Shown here in pieces: positions 33,356-42,385 of a stretch of DNA of 64,000 nt; position 1 is the first letter of the stretch, and each line of letters opens with the position of its first letter. Origin of the DNA: an uncultured Prevotella sp. (GTDB lineage Bacteria; Bacteroidota; Bacteroidia; Bacteroidales; Bacteroidaceae); NCBI GenBank assembly GCA_900543585.1, contig UQRP01000007.1, forward strand, positions 9,762-73,761. Direction: 5' to 3'. The notes below the pieces were generated by a model. The model was not told the origin of the DNA. It was given only the letters and a program-made list of their open reading frames with translations, and did no database searches. Both the position numbers and the translations under genes were made by a program.

Positions 33356-36300
33356 TTAGATTCTTCTAATGATTACTTTCTTTCCATGATGGATGTATAT
33401 GCCTTCAGTAGGGAATGACACTATCTTTCCATCAAGCGTGTAATAGTTATCGTCAACGTTAACGTTTTGGCGCTGAATGTCTTTTATACCAGTAATGGTA
33501 TTTCCATCATATATGGGCTCATCACTAAGGAAGATTTGAAAGCCCTTGGCACTCGTAATATTACCTGAACCTTCATCAGAAGCGTTGGGATCATCATAGA
33601 TGTAACATTTACCAGCAGGGAATGTCATGCCTTCTGCCACGGGATGCAATGCAAGGTCAGCAGTCCAAATCAAGTATTTGTTGCTTACGCCTGACATTTT
33701 CAATGTGTCTATATATCCTCGTAGAAGGCTCTTGCTGAGGGCGCCTGTTGAATGGCTATGAGCCACAGTAGTTGTTTTGTCTGTGAATTTCACGCGCAAG
33801 TTAAGTTGTCTGCCATTAGTCTTTGTGGCATGTGTAGTGGGGTCGCCTTCCTCATCATAAGGCGTGTATTGGCTATCAGACCAAGTACTCGGAGCAAAGA
33901 TGATACCAGCAGGGACATCCGAATAACTTGTAGAAGTGTTTTGAACATCAGCCGATTTCGGCTCTTCAGATGGCAGATAATCGCCAACGAATGGTCTCAA
34001 CACGAGTTGGCGCTTCACCTTGTCCACCTTGACAGGCACCCACATGCTGAAACTTTGGTCACCTGCCGTAAGTGCATCTAAGCCATCCTTTGAATTCATC
34101 TTTACTCCAAAGCCACGACAGAATGTATTAACTGCATAAGGTACGTCAGCCTTGATGAACACCATGTCATCCGTAGCAGCCTTCGCACCCGAGAAAGCGT
34201 CGCTGGAGATGCGCATAAGCGTGCTGGGGAAATAGATGTTGGCAAGAGAAGTGCAGTTTGCAAATGCCTGAGATTCAATCTTTGCCAGCGAAGATTTGCT
34301 TAGGTCGTTATTGCCATCGGATTTCTGGTTGAGGCTTGCCAGAGCTTTGCAGCCAGAGAAAGCAGAGGCGCCGATGGTCGTGATTTTGCTGGCATCGCCA
34401 AATGTTACAGTAGTGAGTTGAGCACAATCAGCAAAAGCACTCTCGCCAATGCTTGCAATTTCCGGTGCACCACTCATATCTACCGACAAAAGTGTTCGGA
34501 TATGATAGAAAGACTTCGTGCCGATGCTTTTCACATCTGAACCAGAAAGGACAATCTTGTCAATGTAAGACTGTCTCAGGTTGCCAGATGCATTCTCGCT
34601 GAACAATTCATCTGGAATGGAGGTTACGCCATTCGCTACTTGAATAGTCAATGTGTTAGGATTATCAGTCGTACCATCTTTCTCAAAAGTAAAAAAGGTT
34701 CCACCCGTTCTATTTTCTGCACTCGCTTTAACTTTATCTGATGCAAGTGTCACTGTGAATGGAGTTGTCAGTGCACTGAATGATGCGTCATTCCTATTGC
34801 CCCAAGAGCAGCAATAAATAGTCTTTACTGCATTCGTAATGGTAAAAGCAGTCAATTTGGGGTCATTGGCGATAAAGCCGCCTCCCAAAGTGAGCTGAGG
34901 GTCACCACTCGTCAATGTGGGCAGTTCAACAGATGCAAGAGCCGCGCAATCAGAGAAGGCAAAATCGCCTATAGATGTTGTCGTGGAAGGTACTGTAATT
35001 TTTGTTATATTTTCACAGTCATATAGAGCACGACTTCCTATATCTATGCAGCCTGTCGGTATAGTTATCTCACCAGACATTGTATTATGTGCATAAGCAT
35101 ATTCTCCAATCGTCCCTTCCCCTGACATTTTTGATGGTATGGCGGCTCTAAATTTCACACCGTAAAAGGCTCCTTTGCCAATATGCGTTGGGTCTGTTGG
35201 CCAGGTAACTGTGCAAGTAGAAGGTATATCCGAGGCATTTAAGAACACATAGTCAGGCACGGAAGTGATTCCGTCTGTAAATTTAATGGTGTTGATATTT
35301 GTACCATTGTAAGGACCATGTCCATAAGGATAATTGTCGTCACGTGGTTTACATGCACTGTAATCCACATTAGGATAGATATCAATCTCTGTTGCCCCAG
35401 TATTCGAGAAAGCCTTACTGTCTACCTTGACATCGCTTGTTGCGCTTTTAGGCTTTTGTACAGCAATGATGCCATCACCATTATTGCCTTTGAATGCAGT
35501 ATTATCTTCAAAGGCAGAGGCACCATAGGATGTGAATTGGCTGCTTAAGTCAAGTTTCGTAGGGAAATTGGCACTATAGAAGGCACCATCTCCAATTGCC
35601 GTGATAGATTCCGGAATCGTTAGATCCACACCAGCAGTGCTAAACGATGCATGGCCAAAGAAATGTGCCGGAATAGTATGGTCACCGTCATCATCATCTT
35701 TAAGAGTAACTTTTGTTACACCTTGCATATTTCCAAAGCAGCCATAATTATTCCATGGGTAGGAAATCTTAGATCCAGTGTATATGACAAGTTCTGTAAC
35801 CTTTTTGCAACCATCGAAAACTCGGTTATTATACGTGCCTTTTGGAATAGTTAGCTCTCCTTCCAGTGACGTACAACCCGAGAAAGCCGCTTCCCCAATT
35901 GTGGTGTTTTCGGCAAAGGTGACATCCTTGTCGGCAAGCGTTGTGTTGCCATCGAAAGCATGTGAACCAATGGATGTGAACTGTTTTAAGTTAAGGGTCT
36001 TAGGGAATTTGGCATTATTGAAGGCATATTTTCCAATTGCCGTGATGGTGTTGTCTATCTCTAAGGTTACACCATCCTTGCTAAATGCTGCACCCTTAAA
36101 AGTGTTGTCCGGAATTTTGTTGCTGCCGTCATTTACGATTTTAACTTCTGTGACGCCACTCATATTCGAGAATGCATAGCCATAGAAAGATGTAGCATTA
36201 TCTGTGGTTCCTGTATTGATGACAAGAGATGTATATCCTGTACCATTGAATGCTTCATTGCCTACGTATGCACCGCTTGGAATAGTCAACGTGCCAGTTA

Positions 36301-36739
36301 GTGCAGAACAATTTTGAAAAGCATAATCCCCAATTTTTTTTATGCCCGGAAAACTGACAGTTGTCAAAGCAGAACAACCATCAAAACAAGAAGAAGGCAA
36401 CGATGTGACGGTAGAAGGCATTTTAACTGTCTGAAGAGTTTTGTTGCCGCTCATTGCCACCATACTTGTTATGGTATAGGTGGTGCCATCCACTGTAAAG
36501 GTGCCGTTCTGATAATCGGTTGCTAAATCAATGCTCGTACCAGTATAGCTGGCGAGGTCTGTACCGCCTATTTTCGACAAGCTTACAGTCTTGTCTTTAG
36601 TGGAAGTGACCGTAAAGGTATAGGTCCTACCATTAACAGTGTTTGTAACGTAAGTGTCTGCGGCTAGACTAATGCCTCCCCCAGTCACAAACAACAAAAG
36701 CCCCAGAATGACTCTGGGTAAGAATGTAAAACTTTTCAT
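33356..36739 (-). CDS. BspA-like leucine-rich repeat surface protein
   Basis: 1127 aa. Signal peptide (MKSFTFLPRVILGLLLFVTGGGISLAA), then many LRR_5-type repeats of about 23 residues with the theme IGxxAFxxCxxLxxVxFP (for example KKIGDYAFQNCSALTGTL, TTSIGDFAFSDCAALASVEL, ITTIGASAFSGCKALASL). The C-terminus (DDNYYTLDGKIVSFPTEGIYIHHGKKVIIRRI) has the form seen in Prevotella cargo proteins that end in a type IX secretion-like signal. BspA-type proteins bind host proteins or other bacteria. Porin-like PorQ of that pathway is at 54955-55899. GC is lower than in the core genes. Confidence 0.88.
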   Translation of the reverse strand: MKSFTFLPRVILGLLLFVTGGGISLAADTYVTNTVNGRTYTFTVTSTKDKTVSLSKIGGTDLASYTGTSIDLATDYQNGTFTVDGTTYTITSMVAMSGNKTLQTVKMPSTVTSLPSSCFDGCSALTTVSFPGIKKIGDYAFQNCSALTGTLTIPSGAYVGNEAFNGTGYTSLVINTGTTDNATSFYGYAFSNMSGVTEVKIVNDGSNKIPDNTFKGAAFSKDGVTLEIDNTITAIGKYAFNNAKFPKTLNLKQFTSIGSHAFDGNTTLADKDVTFAENTTIGEAAFSGCTSLEGELTIPKGTYNNRVFDGCKKVTELVIYTGSKISYPWNNYGCFGNMQGVTKVTLKDDDDGDHTIPAHFFGHASFSTAGVDLTIPESITAIGDGAFYSANFPTKLDLSSQFTSYGASAFEDNTAFKGNNGDGIIAVQKPKSATSDVKVDSKAFSNTGATEIDIYPNVDYSACKPRDDNYPYGHGPYNGTNINTIKFTDGITSVPDYVFLNASDIPSTCTVTWPTDPTHIGKGAFYGVKFRAAIPSKMSGEGTIGEYAYAHNTMSGEITIPTGCIDIGSRALYDCENITKITVPSTTTSIGDFAFSDCAALASVELPTLTSGDPQLTLGGGFIANDPKLTAFTITNAVKTIYCCSWGNRNDASFSALTTPFTVTLASDKVKASAENRTGGTFFTFEKDGTTDNPNTLTIQVANGVTSIPDELFSENASGNLRQSYIDKIVLSGSDVKSIGTKSFYHIRTLLSVDMSGAPEIASIGESAFADCAQLTTVTFGDASKITTIGASAFSGCKALASLNQKSDGNNDLSKSSLAKIESQAFANCTSLANIYFPSTLMRISSDAFSGAKAATDDMVFIKADVPYAVNTFCRGFGVKMNSKDGLDALTAGDQSFSMWVPVKVDKVKRQLVLRPFVGDYLPSEEPKSADVQNTSTSYSDVPAGIIFAPSTWSDSQYTPYDEEGDPTTHATKTNGRQLNLRVKFTDKTTTVAHSHSTGALSKSLLRGYIDTLKMSGVSNKYLIWTADLALHPVAEGMTFPAGKCYIYDDPNASDEGSGNITSAKGFQIFLSDEPIYDGNTITGIKDIQRQNVNVDDNYYTLDGKIVSFPTEGIYIHHGKKVIIRRI

Positions 36740-36810
36740 TGCTTCACTCTTTGAGTTTAGTTTAAAAGTTATTATTATATTGTTTTTTAAGATTTTGGTT
36801 CACACGCATC

Positions 36811-37266
36811 ATGAGTAATAAATCTTGTTCCCTTAAATATAACATCATGCAAAGTTATAAAAAAACGAATGGCAACCTAATAAATATCTGCAAAATTCGA
36901 TATTATCGTGCAAAAGATTGCACTGTGTATGAAAAGGAACACAAAAAGCGAATAAATAAGGATCATATCAGCCGTCACTCCTTCGCAAAGATGGCAAAGG
37001 ACAAGGGGCTTGATAACCTTGAGGTCAAGGCTCTGCTTGCCCATTCCAATCTTGCCACCATGCGGCGGTATATGGGAGAGTTTGACACTGCCCACAATGA
37101 CGCTGCCCTGGAGAAGGTGTTCTTGCAGACAGATGAACGGTCGGAAGTGGACTGCCTACCATATATAATGGTTGGGAAGAGGCATAAGGTGAACGCCCAG
37201 CACTCTCATAATCTCACGATCCCGACAGAGTCACCCTGCCCCTGCCATGCTGAGGCATGTCCTTAA
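36811..37266 (+). pseudogene. Tyrosine recombinase (integrase) remnant, C-terminal part only
   Basis: An open frame of 151 aa in which only about residues 47-106 look like an integrase tail: HISRHSFAKMAKDKGLDNLEVKALLAHSNLATMRRYMGEF. His-x-x-Arg, the His of LLAHS and the nucleophile Tyr of RRYMG are present. The first Arg and the catalytic Lys domain, plus the N-terminal arm-binding domain, are missing. The part before residue 40 covers the promoter box of the LRR gene on the other strand, so it is not original coding sequence. It is a fossil of an integrated element. Confidence 0.7.
36850..36857 (-). promoter_or_regulatory. Promoter -7 box for LRR gene
   Basis: On the minus strand TAACTTTG matches TAnnTTTG, about 110 nt upstream of the ATG at 36739. 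It would give a leader of about 100 nt. Confidence 0.45.
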
Positions 37267-37313
37267 TAGGTATTCGATGATAATTTCTCTATTTGAGCAG
37301 CTGGTAATAGTAG

Positions 37314-37790
37314 TCAAGAATCCTCACTGATGCCTGTGAATTTATAACGGCTGTTAGGGAAAAGAATATTATGGATAAGATGCTCATAAATGACATCGCA
37401 TGCATGGAGTCCTTTTATAACGGATTTGGCAAAAGGATTACGAATCTTTGTTATCACATCCTCCCTGTCATTAATGAACACAATACTCTCACCGGATGGC
37501 AATCGCTTACGTTCACCAAACTTATGCCATTCGGATTTATCTATAAAGAGACCATTGGCTTTCGCAATGGCAACTATATGTGCACTCTCTGACTCCTGCG
37601 CTGCAGTTCCCGTGCTTTGCTCGTAATTTCCATATTGTTCAATGGATAGCCCAGTCTCGAACACTCTAATATCGCTTCGGTCGCTATCTGCCTGAAGCTT
37701 GGATCCAAACTCAGCACGTATTGTTGTGCTGTCAGACCGTTTCTTAAATATAGCGTTGATAATCTTTCGTCCATAGTCGTACCACATCAT
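37314..37790 (-). pseudogene. Frameshifted and truncated mobile-element protein, polyvalent-protein type
   Basis: Two frames meet near 37580. One (start at 37774) reads MDERLSTLYLRNGLTAQQYV...SKARELQRRSQRVHI. The other, from there to 37314, reads VAIAKANGLFIDKSEWHKFG...PSGESIVFINDREDVITKI...IYEHLIHNILFPNSRYKFTGISED. Joined by a one-base shift they make one plausible protein of about 155 aa. The second part resembles mobile-element proteins I would place with the polyvalent-protein families of Bacteroidetes, which continue well past GISED. So this copy is both frameshifted and cut at its 3' end. Confidence 0.5.
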
Positions 37791-37917
37791 TTTATCTACA
37801 AGAATGCTGCAAACGAGTACAATCGAGGACTTGCCCTAGAACTATCGGGTGCAGCTGAATTATGCGACAAAGATAACCATATTTTTCCAAAGGTGCAAAT
37901 GAATGTCTTGAAATTGA

Positions 37918-38328
37918 ATGGAGTTTCAGAAACTGCGCTTGCTTCTTAAAGGAAAAACAGGAGTTTTCATTGGTTATCTGAAAACCGAGAGCATGCTATT
38001 GATCAAACGTTTCCATCGGCATTCTGCAGCAGGTTCAGATAATGTTTTCGTTCAAATAGCATCGCTTTGGAATATATTTATGTGTCTTGACACGGATTTG
38101 TACTGCAAAGATAGTGCAAAAGAGCGACATATCAAGGAAAATATCACGCTTTACAACAAAGGAAAGCACGATGCATTCAAGATTTTTAACGATGGGAGGC
38201 GATGTCAGCTAAAGCCCAATCAAATTTATATTCTTTCGGCCAAGTATCATTTGCTTAAACCTGAGAAGATAATTACTCCTTATAACCTTACGCTGAATAA
38301 TCTTTCGGCTACAAATAGATTGTATTGA
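37918..38328 (+). pseudogene. DUF6884-like protein, likely 3'-truncated
   Basis: 136 aa. The second half (YNKGKHDAFKIFNDGRR...QIYILSAKYHLLKPEKIITPYNLTLNNLSA) resembles the YaaA/DUF6884 family, where LSAKYxLL and the PY-x-TLN motif are typical. The N-terminal part lacks the usual ISCxxxK motif and does not look like the family. The C-terminus stops where relatives continue, and a GIY-YIG frame starts at once. I take it as a fused, broken relic. Function in this state is doubtful. Confidence 0.45.
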
Positions 38329-38680
38329 ATTCTGGTGCCTCTATTTTGGCATTAGCAAGGACTTTCGGCAGCGTATCAGATGGCATGTGGCTCAGCATCA
38401 CAGTGCGTCGGCTGTCAAGAGCGGCTTTCTCTCAACGCTACGTAAGACCATCAGCGCTCTATTGCATCAAGATGAGTCTGCTTCTGAGCAGGCTGTTAAC
38501 GAATTGCTCGACCAATGCTATTGGGACTGGTGCGCCACACCAACTCACGGCAATGCCATACGGATAGAGACGGCGACACTATCCTCAGGTTATTTCCCAC
38601 TCAATATTCAGAAGAATAAAGGCGTGGATACTTCCATTGTCAGGCAACTGAAACAGCTGCGTAAGGCATATAAAAAGTAA
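38308..38680 (+). pseudogene. GIY-YIG-like nuclease fragment without start codon
   Basis: The frame opens after a TGA at about 38304 and has no ATG, GTG or TTG until 38387. The coding resemblance begins earlier, at LYFGISKDFRQRIRWH (about 38327-38376), which fits a GIY-YIG core with the catalytic Arg helix. It continues SAVKSGFLSTLRKTISALL...AIRIETATLSSGYFPLN. Starting at the GTG (38387) would remove the core motif. It therefore looks like a broken gene whose 5' end was replaced by the DUF6884-like piece. Confidence 0.45.
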
Positions 38681-39044
38681 AGACTATATATCTTTTTACT
38701 TCCTGCAAATTGTCGGGATGATGTATCGTGATGTGAATTTTATCGTGTTTATGTGAGCATAGCTTTTCCAAAATATCTTGCTTTTCTAGAGACAGACCAT
38801 TAGATGTTACTGAGAGATAGTATTGGGTATAAAGAGTATCGATTACTTCTAACATTCCTTCATACGGCTCACCACCCCGAAGCGACACTGCTTTCACCCC
38901 ATGGTTAATGCAATCTGAGGCGAAATTAATCACCTCCGAAGGCTTCCATATCGTATTACCATCCCATCTGCTATGATTATAGCAGAACGAGCATTCCTTA
39001 GAACAATAATTAGACAGGTCTATGGATAGTAGCTCAATCATCAT
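38640..39044 (-). pseudogene. Radical SAM protein, 3'-truncated
   Basis: 134 aa. It has the radical SAM cluster motif Cys14-x3-Cys18-x2-Cys21 (SNYCSKECSFCYNHS) and the SAM-binding GGEP in SLRGGEPYEG near residues 55-64. The barrel continues to HHPDNLQEVKRYI and then ends in VFTFYMPYAAVSVA, which is just the reverse strand of the GIY-YIG gene tail. A complete radical SAM core needs more than 200 residues, so the gene was cut by a recombination near 38690. It overlaps the upstream gene by 11 nt, showing former co-translation. Confidence 0.7.
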
Positions 39045-39725
39045 GAGCCTCCCCCGTATTATTTGATCCGCTTGTTTCTTCTCTACATGGAATCCATTCC
39101 TCTATACGGAAGTACTTGGCATCCTTAAATTTTATTGGTAGGCTCGGGATTCTTTGACGCAATTTCTCTGGGAATTGATCCAATTTAACAGGATGCTTGG
39201 GTATGTTCACTCTCTGCAATGGATCATGAGGCCAATAAGGTTGCGCATAAACATAGTACGGATTTGATAGGAAATTCTTAGTAAAGACAGGCTTGCCATC
39301 ACTTGAATATGTCTCATCTGTATCGAAGAAAGGAACAGTATATACTTTTCAACCGCATAAAGGCCCCATTCTGGTTCAACCAAACGACAGAAATATCGTG
39401 CATTCTTCATCGCCGTTTCGAAAGCTTCTCTGTTCTTCTTCTCTACTTTCACAAAAGTGTCTGGATCATAAAGAGTTCCATCCTCGCCTAATGGCAGAGT
39501 CGGACCAGACAATTCTTCCACTTGCTCCTCGGTCAGCTTTACGAACTTGCAGTCTTTACCATCATAATAACCGAAAGCCAACTCGCCAATACGAACATCT
39601 GGCAAGTTCTCAGGTACAGGACCATTATCGTTATACATGATAAGGGCTACATTACCATCTTCATCAGCGGCATACCATGCCGTTTCCATAGAGTGGGTTG
39701 CAGGATATTCTTTATCGAATTTCAT
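39034..39725 (-). pseudogene. Frameshifted paralogue of the 225-aa protein, radical SAM partner
   Basis: Two frames join near 39335-39350. The first reads MKFDKEYPATHSMETAWYAADEDGNVALIMYNDNGP...WGLYAVEK. The second reads TVPFFDTDETYSSDGKPVF...YYVYAQPYWPHDPLQRVNIPKHPVKLDQFPEKLRQRIPSLP and ends in a Ser/Asn-rich tail. The combined product of about 230 aa aligns along its length with the protein at 39866-40543 (for example YVQPYWPELPAERINIPANPIKLNQFPEEFRERI). The first copy is thus broken by a single indel. Family and function unknown. Confidence 0.65.
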
Positions 39726-39865
39726 ATTTATTTTAAGCTGGCAATAGTTGAGATTATGATTAGATAATAATTTTACTAAGAATTCTATTTAGTGATGGTC
39801 TGTATTAGGCTTGCAATAGGAAGGAATCCATTGTGAAATCTGAAAACTTTTACACTCTCGGAATT

Positions 39866-40543
39866 TTACGGGAGGTGATATATTCGTTCTCTAAATTCCT
39901 CTGGAAACTGATTTAGTTTGATTGGATTAGCAGGAATATTAATTCTTTCAGCAGGCAACTCAGGCCAATACGGCTGAACATAGATGAAGTAAGGAGCAGA
40001 TGTAAAGTCATGCTCGAATTCTACTTTGTCATTCATCCATACATCATTGATAAAGAAATCCTTACGCTTGTAGACTTCTAAAATCATTTCTTTATCAAGC
40101 ATTCTGTAAAGAGTAGATGTTTCCAACAATTTTCCAGTGGAATCCCCATAGTCAGAAAGACAATCGAGTGCATCAAAAGCATACAGACCAAGTTTAGTGG
40201 AAATCGTATGGCATTCAACGTCTGGGTTTCTTGTTAATTCCAAAAAGTCCTTCCCTTGGTTAAAGTCTATCTTAACAGCTACGTTTATCCATAGTTTTTC
40301 ATCCTTAGGTTGATGAGGAGCTTCCATCAGACTGTATATTTGGTCGTCAGTTAGATTTATTCTTTGATATTTTCCCTTTTCTTCATATCCAAATACCAAA
40401 TCTTCAATACATGCCTCTTCTGTTCCCCAAGGTATTGGTCCATTCTCCCCGAATTCCATAATACCTACATTGTCATCCTTGTCAACAATATACCAGGCTG
40501 TTGGCAATGGGCGAGATGAATAGTGTTCTTTATTGTTAGTCAT
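39866..40543 (-). CDS. Uncharacterised protein, intact paralogue
   Basis: 225 aa, start MTNNKEHYSSRPLPTAWYIVDKDDNVGIMEFGENGPIPWGTEE. I do not recognise the family. It has no signal peptide or membrane segment and is acidic and aromatic-rich. Blocks shared with the broken paralogue next door are TAWY-x-x-D-x-D-x-NV, NGP-P, LxFGY, GLYA, YxQPYWP and INIP-x-PxKLxQFPE. Its tandem relation to a radical SAM gene suggests the family is a partner or substrate of radical SAM enzymes, but that is inference. Upstream is a 60-nt AT-rich stretch without a clear promoter box. Confidence 0.6.
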   Translation of the reverse strand: MTNNKEHYSSRPLPTAWYIVDKDDNVGIMEFGENGPIPWGTEEACIEDLVFGYEEKGKYQRINLTDDQIYSLMEAPHQPKDEKLWINVAVKIDFNQGKDFLELTRNPDVECHTISTKLGLYAFDALDCLSDYGDSTGKLLETSTLYRMLDKEMILEVYKRKDFFINDVWMNDKVEFEHDFTSAPYFIYVQPYWPELPAERINIPANPIKLNQFPEEFRERIYHLP

Positions 40544-40904
40544 TTTTTGTTAGGAAGAAACATGTAAAATGAATAAGCAACCTTTTCAGGCCACTTATCG
40601 GAGCACCCACGATAAAGCTATGCTCCCAAGGAATACCACCCGCTGGTCATTTCTGACCCTGCAAATATAGAAATTTATTTTTATCCGACAAAACAAAATC
40701 TCATTTTTTAGAACAGATGAATGTAGTAAAATGCATAATCACAACATTATAGTCGCTAAAAACATAAAATAATATAGAAATCATAAGAAGTCGTTTTCTG
40801 ATAATGTAGTCGTACATCAAGCTGTATATACAGTGTGGCTTTGAAGAGGAAAGTGGAAGAAATCAAAAATGTTTCTCAAATGTTTCCCAAGAGTAAATGA
40901 AAAG

Positions 40905-40944
40905 CCTGTGAATGCCTTTAAATAAAGGGAATCACAGGATTTTA
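40905..40944 (-). terminator. Putative terminator downstream of ndh-like gene
   Basis: CCTGTGA (40905-40911) pairs with TCACAGG (40932-40938), and an inner CCTTTA/TAAAGG pairs as well. Both sides are followed by T-rich sequence on the outgoing strand, so it can work for the minus-strand gene ending at 41023. Confidence 0.6.
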
Positions 40945-40989
40945 ACGTACCCAGATTCGGGGCTTGTCCGGACTGGCTGTCTGGCCCGC

Positions 40990-41017
40990 AGGGAGTGGAG
41001 TACGGGCTTCACTCCCT
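40990..41017. repeat. Short inverted repeat next to ndh-like gene
   Basis: AGGGAGTG (40990-40997) and CACTCCCT (41010-41017) form a perfect 8-bp stem around a 12-nt loop, just 5 nt past the ndh-like stop. There is no T run, so it is not a standard terminator. It may protect the mRNA 3' end. Confidence 0.5.
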
Positions 41018-41022
41018 CGGGC

Positions 41023-42306
41023 TTAGTCCTCTAAGGGCCGCTGCCTGGGTCGGAGGACAAGGCGGAGGCTCTGCTTATAGTTAAAATAGTTCCACATCCA
41101 GTTGAGAAGAACGATGAACTTGTTCTTCACGCCTAATATAGAGCGCAGATGTACGACCAGCCACAGCAGCCATGCGGGCAGTCCTCCGAACTTAGCCTTT
41201 CCTATCTCTGCCACGGCACGCTTTCGGCCAATGGTGGCCATGGTGCCGAGGTCTTTATATACGAAAGGCTCCATCTCCTTTCCGTCCTCTTTCCGCATGA
41301 TATTCCGTGCCACATTGTCAGCCTGCTGCAAGGCCACCTGTGCCAGCTGGGGATGTCCTAACTTCCAGTCGGGGTCACCCTCCACCAGACTCTGGTCACC
41401 GATGGCGAAGACATCCTCCATGCCCTTCACTCTGTTGAAGCGGTCTGTAATCAGGCGTCCGGCGTGGCCGATGGCCTCCTCCGGCACACCACCGATGGCA
41501 TTGGCCTTGATGCCGCTGACCCAGATAACGGTGGCCGACTCGATGGTCTGACCATTGTTTATGGTGACGATGTCGTCCTTATAGTCCGTCACCCTCCATC
41601 CGTTGCGCACATGCACGCCCATCTTCTTCAAGTCAGCCTCTGCCGTTGCCGACGACACCTCGTCCATGGCTTTCAGCAGGCGCTGGCCGGAGTTGAGCAG
41701 GTAGATATGCATCCGGTCGGCCAGGTCGGGATAGTCCTTGGGCACGATGTCCTTCTTCATCTCGGCCAGGGCGCCGGCTATCTCCACCCCGGAAGGACCA
41801 CCTCCGACAATGACGAAGTTCATGTATTTCTGTCGTTTCTCGGCATTCTCCTCTGTCTCAGCACGCTCTAAGGCGAGCAGGATATGGTTGCGCAGAGCCA
41901 TGGCGTCCTCCACGGTCTTCATGGGCAGGGCGTGGCGCTCGATGTCCGCATTACCGAAGAAATTGGTCGTGCCGCCCATGGCGAGGACGAGATAGTTGTA
42001 GTGGATGGTGCCGACAGAGGTGTGGATGGCCTTCTCTTTGGCGTCGATGTCCTTCACCTCTGCCATTCTGCAGAAATAGTGCTTATAACCTTGGAAGATA
42101 CGGCGCAGCGGGAAGGAGATGCTGCTCGGCTCCAGACCTGCTGAGGCCACCTGATAGATGAGTGGTGGAAACTGGTTATAGTTGTTCTTGTCGACAATGA
42201 CGACTTGGAAACCGGACCGGCGAAGGCGCATGGCAAGTTCGAGGCCATATGCCATGACAGACCATGCACATAGCAATCTGTTGGTCTTATTTGGCTTTGC
42301 CTCCAC
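41023..42306 (-). CDS. ndh: Type II NADH dehydrogenase-like protein with damaged N-terminus
   Basis: NDH-2 oxidises NADH and reduces quinone at the membrane without pumping protons. From the GTG at 42306 the frame gives 427 aa. RLRRSGFQVVIVDKNNYNQFPPLIYQVASAGLEPSSISFPLRRIF and the NAD-binding VIVGGGPSGVEIAGALAEM (near residue 168) are typical, as are FAIGDQSL and the hydrophobic C-terminus. The first Rossmann loop GxGxxG, needed for FAD, should stand about 10 residues before RLRRSGF. Here it reads LLCAWSVMAYGLELA, without it. Either the 5' end was damaged or the sequence has an error; another frame has an ATG at 42320. Confidence 0.75.
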   Translation of the reverse strand: MEAKPNKTNRLLCAWSVMAYGLELAMRLRRSGFQVVIVDKNNYNQFPPLIYQVASAGLEPSSISFPLRRIFQGYKHYFCRMAEVKDIDAKEKAIHTSVGTIHYNYLVLAMGGTTNFFGNADIERHALPMKTVEDAMALRNHILLALERAETEENAEKRQKYMNFVIVGGGPSGVEIAGALAEMKKDIVPKDYPDLADRMHIYLLNSGQRLLKAMDEVSSATAEADLKKMGVHVRNGWRVTDYKDDIVTINNGQTIESATVIWVSGIKANAIGGVPEEAIGHAGRLITDRFNRVKGMEDVFAIGDQSLVEGDPDWKLGHPQLAQVALQQADNVARNIMRKEDGKEMEPFVYKDLGTMATIGRKRAVAEIGKAKFGGLPAWLLWLVVHLRSILGVKNKFIVLLNWMWNYFNYKQSLRLVLRPRQRPLED

Positions 42307-42377
42307 CCTGCTGGTGTCATTACATCTTTGTAAACTTAAAAAATCGTATTTTTTTTCACCATGTCCTCTGTTTCCAT

Positions 42378-42385
42378 TATCTTTG
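42378..42385 (+). promoter_or_regulatory. Promoter -7 box for macroglobulin gene
   Basis: TATCTTTG matches TAnnTTTG and lies 88 nt before the ATG at 42474. A T-rich run is at the -33 distance. The 21-22-bp repeats begin exactly at this box. Confidence 0.5.

Larger units (their letters stand above)
40544..41022. other. Intergenic region with two hairpins
   Basis: About 480 nt, AT-rich at first and GC-rich near 41000. It holds a terminator-like hairpin (40905-40938) and a second inverted repeat (40990-41017). No gene is convincing. Confidence 0.6.

Noticed and set aside
36811..36950. N-terminal 46 residues of the integrase frame as genuine integrase
   Set aside because: No family similarity; the DNA contains the -7 box of the LRR gene on the other strand.
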